64,000 nucleotides of DNA from a virus, in the IMG/VR virus record IMGVR_UViG_3300009370_001603, positions 1-64,000 of that record; one strand, given 5' to 3'. Every line of letters starts with the position of its first letter. The first letter of the stretch is position 1. The translations under genes and the position numbers were made by a program. Positions 24,524-32,769 of the stretch are shown here, one piece after another. The notes below the pieces were generated by a model. It had not been told where the DNA came from. It saw nothing but the letters and a program-made list of their open reading frames with translations, and ran no database searches.

Positions 24524-25408
24524 ATGAAGAATAATATGAAAATAGCTTTTGGTATGATTGTTTTTGAAGGTGACTATGTTCTACAGGAATGTTTAGAGCA
24601 GGTATATCCCTATGCAGAACAAATCTTAATAGCAGAAGGGCCGGTCGAATACTGGCAACGTCAAGGGAGAACTACATCTACCGACAAGACAAACGAGATA
24701 CTAGACAATTTCCCTGATCCAGATAACAAGATCAGTATCGTGCACGGCCAATATTCCGAAAAGGACGAGCAGTGCAAGGCGTACATGGAGCATATAAGAG
24801 ATGATATAGATTATCTGTGGAATTTGGACTCGGACGAGCTGTATAAAAAGGAAGATTTGGAGAAAACTATAGATTTTCTTTCGGAGCATCAGCCCACCAG
24901 CGTCGGCGTAACAAGTTGCTCTTTCTATGGGGGTATAGACCATCATCTGACAGGGTTTGAGCTGGCAAGGGATAACTTTTTAAGGATATTCAAGTATGAG
25001 CCGGGGTCAACTTGGCTTACGCACAGGCCTCCAACAATAAAGTATCCATCTGAAATAGAACGCAAGCATATAAACAGCGACACTTTTTTCGCTATGACAG
25101 ATGTACTTATGTATCATTATTCATATGTGTTCCCAACGCAAGTAGCCAGAAAGGTTGGGTACTACAAGGATAGCGTTTCAAAAGAAAATTGTATAGATAA
25201 TTACTTTGAAAATGTCTATTTACCTTGGGTGAAAGGTGATAAGCGGACTAGAATAGATATAGAGAACCGGTTTAACGGGGTGCATGAGTTTAAGCCTCGT
25301 GTTCGGGGGGAATGTAAAACGGGCGTCTTCTTGGGGCGTCACCCAGAGTCCATAGACTCCAGAAAAATAAACGAAAGAATACAAAGGGAACTAGGAGAAT
25401 TTGAATGA
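24524..25408 (+). CDS. Family 2-like glycosyltransferase
   Basis: A 294-residue protein: IAFGMIVFEGDYVLQECLEQVYPYAEQILIAEGPV is the first strand-helix-strand of a GT-A family 2 fold. TSTDKTNEIL near residue 50 is the usual (S)xDxT element, and YLWNLDSDELYKKEDL near 105 holds the DxD. It begins directly after the previous stop at 24523; a later ATG at 24536 is an alternative. It resembles phage glycosyltransferases acting on DNA or protein, but the acceptor is unknown. Confidence 0.7.
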   Translation: MKNNMKIAFGMIVFEGDYVLQECLEQVYPYAEQILIAEGPVEYWQRQGRTTSTDKTNEILDNFPDPDNKISIVHGQYSEKDEQCKAYMEHIRDDIDYLWNLDSDELYKKEDLEKTIDFLSEHQPTSVGVTSCSFYGGIDHHLTGFELARDNFLRIFKYEPGSTWLTHRPPTIKYPSEIERKHINSDTFFAMTDVLMYHYSYVFPTQVARKVGYYKDSVSKENCIDNYFENVYLPWVKGDKRTRIDIENRFNGVHEFKPRVRGECKTGVFLGRHPESIDSRKINERIQRELGEFE

Positions 25409-26247
25409 GTATACCAGAACCCCTACCAGCAGTACAGGGCAACGATAAGATAAAAGAGAAGATACTTTCTGGGGAGCCATTTATAGCTTCTAAAATAGGC
25501 GCCGTAGAAAGAACTATCTTGTCAGACAAGATTCAATATAATGCCTACGCTCATCAGACTAAGTTTTTCGCCTCTAATAACGCTGGAGTTTCTCCATCAG
25601 ACGATCAGACACTAGACTTTTTCTTTGATTGTTATTCTAATGCTTTGGGGCATGTGGAATTTCTTGGGTCTATGGATTCATATGACGAAATCGTTGTCAT
25701 AGAAAAATTCGCCAGTCAGGCAGAATTCTTTGAACTTAGATTTTTAGAACCATTTTATTTTGAAAATCCTTGGAGCGAAGCGTTGGCTGGGAAAAAGGTT
25801 TTGGTGATTCATCCATTTGAAGAGGAGATAATCAGTCAGTATGCAAAAAGAGAATCACTGTTTGAGAACCAAAAGGTACTTCCGGAATTTGACCTAAAAA
25901 CAATAAAGTCAGTTCAAACAAACGGTGGAGGATTATCGGCATCTAGAGATGACATGAACTTCGCCGCTGGTGTCGAGCAAATGACCAACAAGATGGACGA
26001 GATAGATTACGATGTTGCTATCATAGGATGCGGAGCTTATGGGCTAATACTGGCAGACTATGCCTTATTTCAAGGAAAGCAAGCTATACATATTGGTGGC
26101 GGCCTTCAGATAATGTTTGGAATTAAAGGAAAGAGATGGGACAACCATCCGGACGTTGGCCCCATGTATAACGAGAACTGGTGTAGACCGAGCAACTCTA
26201 CAAAACCGGTCAACTTTGACGATATTGAGGGAGGTACTTATTGGTGA
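25405..26247 (+). CDS. Conserved polysaccharide-cluster protein (GT-D/DUF1792-like)
   Basis: A 280-residue protein with a strongly patterned C-terminal half: YDVAIIGCGAYGLILADYA near residue 206, IHIGGGLQIMFGIKGKRW near 232, and YNENWCRPS then IEGGTYW at the end. Proteins with this CGAYG...GGxxQxxFGIKGxRW pattern occur in surface-polysaccharide loci and are thought to resemble GT-D glycosyltransferases. The catalytic role is not known to me with certainty. The start overlaps the previous stop by 4 bases. Confidence 0.6.
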   Translation: MSIPEPLPAVQGNDKIKEKILSGEPFIASKIGAVERTILSDKIQYNAYAHQTKFFASNNAGVSPSDDQTLDFFFDCYSNALGHVEFLGSMDSYDEIVVIEKFASQAEFFELRFLEPFYFENPWSEALAGKKVLVIHPFEEEIISQYAKRESLFENQKVLPEFDLKTIKSVQTNGGGLSASRDDMNFAAGVEQMTNKMDEIDYDVAIIGCGAYGLILADYALFQGKQAIHIGGGLQIMFGIKGKRWDNHPDVGPMYNENWCRPSNSTKPVNFDDIEGGTYW

Positions 26248-27071
26248 TACCAGTTATTTTAATACATAGAGGATATCAAAGCTATTTAGACTTTAGTATA
26301 AGGCAGGCCGCAAGAAAGAACCCAGTATTTTTAATTGGGGACGTTAAACCTAACATAGAGGGGTGGTTCGGTAACTTTAGATTCCTCACCCCAGAAGGTC
26401 TGGGGGATGGTGTAGATGAGTTTGCCGAGATGTACGTACACCTCAACACAACCCCGCTAGACTATGAATTGTTTTGCTACACAAGATGGTTTATCCTAAG
26501 AAACTTTATGGAAAAACACGATCTTTCCACAGTCTTCTACATAGACTCGGATGTACTTTTCTTTGAAGACGCCGAAGAAGAATGGTCTAAATTCAATCAG
26601 TACGACATGACCCTGTTACATAGGACGGCGGGTATATCATCGTTTGTAACAATTGAAGGGGTTAGGAACTTCTGCAATATGCTGACAGAAATTTACTCCG
26701 ATAAAGAGGGGTATCACTTTAACAAGATAGCCTCACACTTCCAAGTGAGACAATCTTTCGGATTGCCGGGGGGCGTGTGCGACATGACCCTCTTGGAATA
26801 TTTTCACTATCATGCAGAATTTGGCGGTGGCCCCGGTAGGGTTGGAGAAATGATGACGATTAGAGACGGCGCAACCTACGACCACAACATCAATGTCCCC
26901 GATCAAGATTTTGAGTTTGAAAATGGTACTAAAAAAGTAAAAATTGTAGATGGTGAAGTGTTTGTTCATAGTCACAAACTTAATAAAGATATAAAATTTA
27001 ATTCCCTACACTTTCAGGGTGGGGCGAAGCATCTGATGAAGGATATCTATGAAGGACTCTTGGAAAAATAA
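26244..27071 (+). CDS. GT-A glycosyltransferase-like protein
   Basis: A 275-residue protein with FYIDSDVLFFEDAEEEW near residue 96, a DxD motif, and a preceding helix FCYTRWFILRNFM. I prefer GTG at 26244, since GAGGGAGG lies 8 bases upstream and this overlaps the previous stop by 4; TTG at 26241 is an alternative. The remainder has no named domain. The DxD suggests a metal-dependent sugar transferase. Confidence 0.6.
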   Translation: MIPVILIHRGYQSYLDFSIRQAARKNPVFLIGDVKPNIEGWFGNFRFLTPEGLGDGVDEFAEMYVHLNTTPLDYELFCYTRWFILRNFMEKHDLSTVFYIDSDVLFFEDAEEEWSKFNQYDMTLLHRTAGISSFVTIEGVRNFCNMLTEIYSDKEGYHFNKIASHFQVRQSFGLPGGVCDMTLLEYFHYHAEFGGGPGRVGEMMTIRDGATYDHNINVPDQDFEFENGTKKVKIVDGEVFVHSHKLNKDIKFNSLHFQGGAKHLMKDIYEGLLEK

Positions 27072-27666
27072 GGCTGTTTTTGAACAACAGCTAGACTTGA
27101 ACATAAAAGAACTCAACGGTCGTCATCCACCGCATTGGTATCGATTTATCAATTTTATTTATGCCAGTCAATATAACAAGATCTCTTTGACTAGCATACT
27201 AGATGTTGGATGTGGAGCTGGGGCATACTACCCACTAATAAAGAAATACTTCAACAGTGTAGAGTATAAAGGATGTGACTATTCGGAAGAAGCAATAGCC
27301 TTGGCGGGCGAAACTTGGGGAGCAGAGAACTTCTTTGTGCTAGACTTCTGGGACTTATCTGAAGAAATAGTTAATGAATATGATACAATTTTAATAAGTG
27401 CGGTCTTGGATGTACTTGAAGATGGAGACGAAGCGTTAGAGTTTTTACTCCAACTTAAACCAAAGAGCGTCTGTGTTCAAAGAATGGCCTTTACCGACAA
27501 AGAAAGCTTCTCTAATACATACGAAGCCTATGGAATTCCAGTGTACAAATTTTATCACAACAGAGAAAAATTTAATAATACGTTACAACAATATAATTAC
27601 AGCTGCCTTCAATTTGGCGACGACAAAGACTCAGAAAGCTATTACCTTACAGGGGAGATGACATGA
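27049..27666 (+). CDS. Class I SAM-dependent methyltransferase
   Basis: A 205-residue methyltransferase. SILDVGCGAGAYYPLIKKY near residues 48-66 is the glycine-rich SAM loop; YKGCDYSEEAIALA follows with the acidic residue for ribose. DTILISAVLDVLEDGDEALEFL near 110 is motif IV/post-IV. It overlaps the previous gene by 23 bases and the next by 4. Acceptor unknown; sugar methylation fits the context. Confidence 0.72.
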   Translation: MKDSWKNKAVFEQQLDLNIKELNGRHPPHWYRFINFIYASQYNKISLTSILDVGCGAGAYYPLIKKYFNSVEYKGCDYSEEAIALAGETWGAENFFVLDFWDLSEEIVNEYDTILISAVLDVLEDGDEALEFLLQLKPKSVCVQRMAFTDKESFSNTYEAYGIPVYKFYHNREKFNNTLQQYNYSCLQFGDDKDSESYYLTGEMT

Positions 27667-28418
27667 TAGATGCTCAAAAATGGAAAACTTCGGACATGCT
27701 TAATTACCTAGATGAGTTTAAAGAACTTTACAATATTAGGCCAATCCCCAATAATCACGGGGGTATGAAATCCGCCCACATGTTTCCGGCTTGGTATATT
27801 GTAAAAAAGCTAAAGCCCAAGTTTTTAATTGAGAGTGGAGTATGGAAAGGGCTAGGCACTTGGTTTTTCCAGATGGCAAGTCTAGACACAAAAATAATCG
27901 CCATAGATCCGGAGCCAAAATATAGGGTTCATGACAGCTATGTTGTGGATTACCAAACAGAAGATTTCTTAGATACGGACTGGAAGTCTAAAGTGAAGCC
28001 GTCAGAAACGCTAGTCTTTTTTGATGACCATCAAAACTGCCTCCCAAGATTAAAGAGGTGCAAGGAGCTTGGGTTTAAGAAAATTATCGTTGAAGACAAT
28101 TATCCTGTCACTCAGGGTGATTGTTACACCCCGAAAAAGATTTTAAGTCAAAGGGATTATGTAATCGACGCAGCTGGCAACAGAACAAACCATTCACATC
28201 AACCTGAAGACTATAAGTTCCTGATGGACAATTTAACGGTATATCAAGAAATGCCACCGCTATTCAAGGATGATGTGACCAGATGGGGAGATCCGTGGGA
28301 AGGCAAAAACTACGAGACACCAAAAGCCCTCCTGACAGAACACAATATTCTAGAGTATCAAACCTTTTTCAATGAGAAGCAAGACTACACTTGGATCTGC
28401 TATCTGGAGTTAAAGTAA
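27663..28418 (+). CDS. SAM-fold methyltransferase-like protein (cephalosporin hydroxylase-like type)
   Basis: A 251-residue protein with FLIESGVWKGLGTWFFQ near residue 55 and IIAIDPEPKY near 79, the SAM-site strands of a class I fold. LVFFDDHQN near 119 and KKIIVEDNY near 140 complete the core. This resembles family members annotated as methyltransferase or cephalosporin hydroxylase-like in glycan loci. The substrate is unknown. Confidence 0.55.
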   Translation: MIDAQKWKTSDMLNYLDEFKELYNIRPIPNNHGGMKSAHMFPAWYIVKKLKPKFLIESGVWKGLGTWFFQMASLDTKIIAIDPEPKYRVHDSYVVDYQTEDFLDTDWKSKVKPSETLVFFDDHQNCLPRLKRCKELGFKKIIVEDNYPVTQGDCYTPKKILSQRDYVIDAAGNRTNHSHQPEDYKFLMDNLTVYQEMPPLFKDDVTRWGDPWEGKNYETPKALLTEHNILEYQTFFNEKQDYTWICYLELK

Positions 28419-28957
28419 TGCTATCCAGACAATATGAACACGGATCAACCATAACTGAGAGGGCGGAGACCGATTTTGTCCATTCGGCCATAGATTCACA
28501 GAGCAAAGTTTTAGAGTATGGCTCAGGAAGATCTACAATTAATCTATCTCATATCGCCAAGTCGGTGGTTTCCGTGGAGCATCAAAAGGCTTGGTACGAT
28601 GAGCTTAAACCGACGTTACCAGAAAATGTGGAGCTACTACTGTCTGAGCCTGATTTGGATTATATTGAAGGGCCTCATGAAAATCAAAGAAGCGAAGGAA
28701 ACGATGGTACATATGAGGAATTTAAAACCTATATAAAGGCACCCCTAAGCAGCGCTCCGTATGATGTTGTAATTATAGACGGTAGGGCGAGGGTGGAGTG
28801 CGCGAAGCTGTGCACAAAACTATGTCACGATGAGTCTTATATTTTCGTACATGATTTTGAGAGAGATGAATATCAATCGATCATGAAGATACTAGAACAT
28901 GTAGGGTCAATAGGAAGAATGTTTAAATTCAAGGTTAAAAATGATCCAGCTGTTTAA
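28418..28957 (+). CDS. Class I methyltransferase-like protein
   Basis: A 179-residue protein with KVLEYGSGRSTINLS near residue 29 (SAM loop), SVVSVEHQKAWYDEL (ribose site) and YDVVIIDGRARVECAKL near 118 (motif IV). TAATG at 28416-28420 couples it to the previous gene, and I use that start rather than an in-frame upstream ATG at 28391. It overlaps the aminotransferase start by 17 bases. Together with neighbours it gives several SAM-fold proteins in this island. Confidence 0.65.
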   Translation: MLSRQYEHGSTITERAETDFVHSAIDSQSKVLEYGSGRSTINLSHIAKSVVSVEHQKAWYDELKPTLPENVELLLSEPDLDYIEGPHENQRSEGNDGTYEEFKTYIKAPLSSAPYDVVIIDGRARVECAKLCTKLCHDESYIFVHDFERDEYQSIMKILEHVGSIGRMFKFKVKNDPAV

Positions 28958-29870
28958 TATTCCAAGCCATAAAATAGACACATCAAAATTCTCCCACCTG
29001 CTCCACGGAAAAGTCGTTGAAGAATTTGAGTCTAGGTTTGCGGAGTACGTTGGAGCGAAGTATGCATGTACGGCAAATAGTGCCTCTAGCCTGCTATATC
29101 TAGCCCTGAAGAGATTTAACAATGAAATTATACAGGTGCCAAGTACGATACCTATTGTGGTTCCAAATGTAATAGCCAACAGCAGTAATAAGATAAGATT
29201 TTATAATGACGACAAGTGGGTTGGACACTGTTATCATATGCACGATGACATATTCGACTCTGCTCAAGAGGTCAGCCGAAAGCAGTATAGAGATTTGGAT
29301 AACGACGACGCCATTATGGTATTCAGTTTTTATCCCACAAAACCAGTCAGCGGCTGCGACGGAGGAATTGTCGTATCAAACAATAAGGAAAAAATTGAGT
29401 ACTTTAGGTTAATGACCATGAACGGAACGTCATTTAACGAGGATAGCTGGAATAGAGAGCATGTCGTCGCCGGATACAAGATGCACTGTACTTCCGTGCA
29501 AGCCTATATAGCCAACGAAAACCTAAAGAGATTAGATATAAAAAATGTCATTTTAGACAAAATTAATTCTGTATATAATGCGGTTTTGGGCTATAATAAT
29601 AACAGCAGGCACCTTTATACAATTAGGGTAAAGGACAATAAAAGCTTCATAGCCAACATGCTAAAAGAGGGTATAGCGTGTGGGGTTCACTACGAACATT
29701 GTCACGGTAAAAAACCATTTGAAGAATATGAGATTAAAGGTTCCGATTTGACTAAATCCGAAAAAACATCATTAACAACGGTTAGCCTGCCATTTCATGA
29801 GAAACTAGGAACATCAGAGGTAACAAAAATAGTCCACTATGCTCAAAAATTTAACAACATTCAAGGGTGA
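28941..29870 (+). CDS. DegT/DnrJ/EryC1-type sugar aminotransferase
   Basis: A 309-residue PLP-dependent aminotransferase expected to aminate a keto sugar. The N-terminal part has the ANSASSLLYLAL helix; FSFYPTKPVSGCDGGIV places the PLP lysine at about residue 134. It is shorter than the usual 370 residues, with losses mainly after the lysine region. It sits directly before an FdtA-like ketoisomerase and after an RmlB-like dehydratase, which fits 3-amino-3,6-dideoxyhexose synthesis (Fuc3N or Qui3N type). No acetyltransferase gene is seen. Confidence 0.8.
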   Translation: MIQLFNIPSHKIDTSKFSHLLHGKVVEEFESRFAEYVGAKYACTANSASSLLYLALKRFNNEIIQVPSTIPIVVPNVIANSSNKIRFYNDDKWVGHCYHMHDDIFDSAQEVSRKQYRDLDNDDAIMVFSFYPTKPVSGCDGGIVVSNNKEKIEYFRLMTMNGTSFNEDSWNREHVVAGYKMHCTSVQAYIANENLKRLDIKNVILDKINSVYNAVLGYNNNSRHLYTIRVKDNKSFIANMLKEGIACGVHYEHCHGKKPFEEYEIKGSDLTKSEKTSLTTVSLPFHEKLGTSEVTKIVHYAQKFNNIQG

Positions 29871-30228
29871 ACATGGGAATTTATTTGCGATAAACAAGGT
29901 CGCAGAATTTCAACCCAAGAGAATATTTTATGTTACGGGTGTGCCAAGAGGTCAAGTTAGAGGCGGGCACGCTCACCTAAGAGATAAACAAATACTGGTT
30001 TGCATAAAGGGGTCGTTAAGTGTTAAACTTGATGACGGAATTGGCAGTAGAACATTTCTGCTAAACGAGGGACAAAGTATTTTTATGGACACCATGACGT
30101 GGGGCACACAAGAATATCTGACCGGAGATGATATCTTACTGGTCTTATGCTCCGAAGAGCATGATGAAGAAGAGTATATTAAAAGCTACACTAAATTTTT
30201 AGAATTAACCAAGGAGAATAAAAAATGA
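29839..30228 (+). CDS. FdtA/QdtA-like sugar 3,4-ketoisomerase
   Basis: A 129-residue cupin of the WxcM/FdtA family. RGQVRGGHAHLRDKQILVCIKGS near residues 37-59 contains the RGGHAH motif with H44 and H46 as probable catalytic histidines, and VKLDDG then FMDTMTWGTQEYL follow the family pattern. It should convert dTDP-4-keto-6-deoxyglucose to the 3-keto isomer, the substrate of the aminotransferase encoded just upstream. The gene overlaps that aminotransferase by 32 bases. Confidence 0.82.
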   Translation: MLKNLTTFKGEHGNLFAINKVAEFQPKRIFYVTGVPRGQVRGGHAHLRDKQILVCIKGSLSVKLDDGIGSRTFLLNEGQSIFMDTMTWGTQEYLTGDDILLVLCSEEHDEEEYIKSYTKFLELTKENKK

Positions 30229-30626
30229 GCAAACTGAATGACTACCTGAGCCAGTCCAACTGTGTATTGGTAAAGTCGCCAACTGAGGTCAATCTTTATG
30301 TAGGAGATTTAGACGTGATCGCTTATGCGGGTGCCGACAAAGAACATTTTCACGAAGCTGTGGCCGCCTATAAGGCTCCCCCGTCAGCGAGTGCTAGGAG
30401 ATATAAAGAGTATGACTTCGGCGGAGAGATCGTAGTATATTCGTCGCTAAAAAATATAGTTGACTTGGTTGAGCTTGGGCCTACAACTATCCCCCCAGCG
30501 CCCGTCTTTGAAGAAAGTCATACGGTTGACTTCTCCAATCCAACTGAAACTGTTGTGTTGAATGAAGAGCCTAATGAAGACGAGTCAGACGATGAAGTCC
30601 CACCGTCAAATACTATGACGTGGTAA
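30225..30626 (+). CDS. Hypothetical protein with acidic, Pro-rich tail
   Basis: A 133-residue protein. The first 80 residues are mixed alpha/beta with no recognised motif; from about residue 88 it is disordered, Pro- and acid-rich, ending DESDDEVPPSNTMTW. The tail resembles an interaction tail in charge, but not any named one. It starts inside an ATGA overlap with the ketoisomerase gene, so it belongs to the same operon. Function not assigned. Confidence 0.5.
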   Translation: MSKLNDYLSQSNCVLVKSPTEVNLYVGDLDVIAYAGADKEHFHEAVAAYKAPPSASARRYKEYDFGGEIVVYSSLKNIVDLVELGPTTIPPAPVFEESHTVDFSNPTETVVLNEEPNEDESDDEVPPSNTMTW

Positions 30627-30642
30627 GAAAATAGGGGGTATC

Positions 30643-31575
30643 ATGAAAATACTACTAACTGGCGGAACGGGGTTTCTGGGAAAGAACATTAAGGCTCATC
30701 TTGGGTCTGTCGATGACGTAGTTAGCCATGGGAGTTGCCTATATGACCTAAGAGATAGCTATGCGTGTAAAAAAATGCTTTCCCACGAAGAGCCAGATGT
30801 TATCATTCATGCCGCTGGTAGCGTGGGGGGTATTGGGGCCAACCGTAGTAATCCCGGCAAATTCATGTATGAAAACCTTGCGATGGGGGCGAACATGATA
30901 GAACGCACTAGGCAATACTGCGAGAAGTATAGCCATAAGCCGGTTAAGTTTATTATGCTAGGTACGGTCTGCGCTTACCCGAAGTTTACGCCGGTTCCAT
31001 TTCAGGAATCAGAATTGTGGAATGGTTATCCAGAAGAAACCAATGCTCCATATGGTATCGCCAAAAAAGCATTGATGAAGCTTGGAGAAACATACCACGA
31101 GCAGTACGGCATGGATATAGTGAATTTAATCCCCGTCAACATGTATGGCCCACACGATCATTTTAATTTGACGAGTAGCCATGTCATACCAGCCCTTATT
31201 CTGAAGTTTTATAATGCAATGAAAGAAGGCAAAGATAAAATCACGGTATGGGGAACTGGAAATGCCTCTAGAGAATTCCTGTACGCACAGGATTGTGCAG
31301 AAGCAATTCGACTAGCGATTGATATCAACGTCGGGCCAGAACCAATCAACGTCGGTACTGGTAAAGAAATTACTATTAGTGAATTGGTACATGAGATTGG
31401 AGAACAAATGGGTTATGAGGGAGATGTAATTTGGGATGCATCAAAGCCAGACGGCCAACCTCGTCGCTGCCTAGACACGTCGTTGGCAAGGGCGCGACTA
31501 GGGTTTGATGCCAAAACAGACTTGCAAACCGGACTTAAACAAACCATAGAATGGTTTCTAGGAGAACAAAAATGA
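30643..31575 (+). CDS. GDP-L-fucose synthase-like epimerase/reductase
   Basis: A 310-residue short-chain dehydrogenase. GGTGFLG (residues 7-13) binds NADP, AAGSVGGIGANRSNP near 57-71 and YGIAKK (Y137, K141) match GDP-fucose synthase, and NMYGPHDHFN and DGQPRRCLDTS follow the same family. It should convert GDP-4-keto-6-deoxymannose to GDP-L-fucose. The matching GDP-mannose 4,6-dehydratase is not in the window, so the phage would depend on the host or on a gene outside the window. Start at 30643 is preceded by AGGGGGTATC. Confidence 0.8.
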   Translation: MKILLTGGTGFLGKNIKAHLGSVDDVVSHGSCLYDLRDSYACKKMLSHEEPDVIIHAAGSVGGIGANRSNPGKFMYENLAMGANMIERTRQYCEKYSHKPVKFIMLGTVCAYPKFTPVPFQESELWNGYPEETNAPYGIAKKALMKLGETYHEQYGMDIVNLIPVNMYGPHDHFNLTSSHVIPALILKFYNAMKEGKDKITVWGTGNASREFLYAQDCAEAIRLAIDINVGPEPINVGTGKEITISELVHEIGEQMGYEGDVIWDASKPDGQPRRCLDTSLARARLGFDAKTDLQTGLKQTIEWFLGEQK

Positions 31576-32003
31576 ATTTAGGTTTTTATGTAAAAACTAT
31601 GAGTCCGGAAGGAGTCAATGAGAAGATATATTCTGCATTAAATAATGCTGTAGATAACAATGAGGTTGATGATGCCTCAGTATTTTATGATAACATAGAC
31701 TATAATCCAACAGAGACACGATTTGGCATGTTCAACTCTACTGATATCTGGTACTTCACAGGAAATTTAATTACGACCTCTCTAGAAACAACACATCATG
31801 CACTCCAAGCCGTAAATAAGTTTGAACTATCCTATCTGTACAATATGGATGAAGCTGATGTTATGCCTCTAATCGGAGTGTCAAAAGATGTAAACGTCAT
31901 TACAGACAGTAGTGACGCTCAGAAGTACTTCTACAGAGTTACCGGCGTAAAGCCAAAACTATTAAAAGATTTTACAGTAAAAAGTTTTTGTGAGGTTGTG
32001 TAA
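31572..32003 (+). CDS. Conserved hypothetical protein of the glycan island
   Basis: A 143-residue protein beginning MNLGFYVKTMSPEGVNEKIYSAL. FNSTDIWYFTGNLITTSLETTHHAL and SYLYNMDEADVM are patterned and probably conserved, but I recognise no family. The start at 31572 forms an ATGA overlap with the previous gene. It is the last gene of the glycan island before the homing-endonuclease-like gene. Confidence 0.5.
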   Translation: MNLGFYVKTMSPEGVNEKIYSALNNAVDNNEVDDASVFYDNIDYNPTETRFGMFNSTDIWYFTGNLITTSLETTHHALQAVNKFELSYLYNMDEADVMPLIGVSKDVNVITDSSDAQKYFYRVTGVKPKLLKDFTVKSFCEVV

Positions 32004-32004
32004 T

Positions 32005-32769
32005 ATGAATAAATTTGACAAACAAGTAATAGGGATGTATAACAAAGAGAATAAAAGCACGTATGAGATAGCGGAGATTCTAAATACATATCCCAATAAA
32101 ATAAGAAGAACCCTGAAGAAACACGGGTATGATTTAAAATCAAAAAGTTCAGCCCAGTCAAACGCACTTAAGAGCGGTAGAAGGCCACACCCCACTGAAG
32201 GGAAGAGCAGATCCCTGTCGGAGAAAATAAAAATTAGCTCTGGCTTATCTTCTTACTGGGACGAGATGAGCGAAACTGAGCGAGAAAGACGGTCAGGCCA
32301 AGCTAGGGAAAGATGGAATGGGATGACGGCAAAGCAAAAAGAAAGCATGAGGCAAAAAAGAGTACAAGCGATACAAAGATCCGCAAAAGAAGGATCAAAA
32401 TTAGAAAAATTCTTAGAGGAAAAGCTGCAACAGGCTGGTTTCTCCGTAAGAATGCATCAAACAATAATACCAGCAGAAAAATTGGAAATTGATTTGTATA
32501 TTCCAGACCTCAAGACTATAATAGAGGTAGATGGGCCTAGCCATTTCTTACCGATTTGGGGTGCAGACAAACTCCAAAAGCAAATTAATGCTGACCTAAG
32601 AAAGAGCGGAACCCTATTGAGTAAAGGATATGCAGTGATTCGTGTAAAATCGCTGGGACAGGAATCTTTGAGTAAGCGTGAGCAGATTGCAAATCAAGTT
32701 ACAGATTGTTTAAACAAGATTAGCAACAAGTTCCCGCCTAAATCAAAACGTTTTATAGAGGTTGAATAA
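32005..32769 (+). CDS. Homing-endonuclease-like protein (NUMOD-like region plus Vsr-type nuclease)
   Basis: A 254-residue protein. An N-terminal helix-turn-helix-like segment (YEIAEILNTYPNKIRRTLKKHGY) is followed by NUMOD3-like repeats (GKSRSLSEKIKISSGLSSYW, then SGQARERWNGM). The C-terminal domain, about residues 150-225, has LEIDLYIPDLKTIIEVDGPSHF and later GYAVIRVKS, which fits a Vsr/DUF559-type PD-(D/E)XK nuclease. The combination is typical of free-standing homing genes in phages. The start at 32005 is one base after the previous stop. It may be a mobile gene that landed between operon genes. Confidence 0.7.
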   Translation: MNKFDKQVIGMYNKENKSTYEIAEILNTYPNKIRRTLKKHGYDLKSKSSAQSNALKSGRRPHPTEGKSRSLSEKIKISSGLSSYWDEMSETERERRSGQARERWNGMTAKQKESMRQKRVQAIQRSAKEGSKLEKFLEEKLQQAGFSVRMHQTIIPAEKLEIDLYIPDLKTIIEVDGPSHFLPIWGADKLQKQINADLRKSGTLLSKGYAVIRVKSLGQESLSKREQIANQVTDCLNKISNKFPPKSKRFIEVE

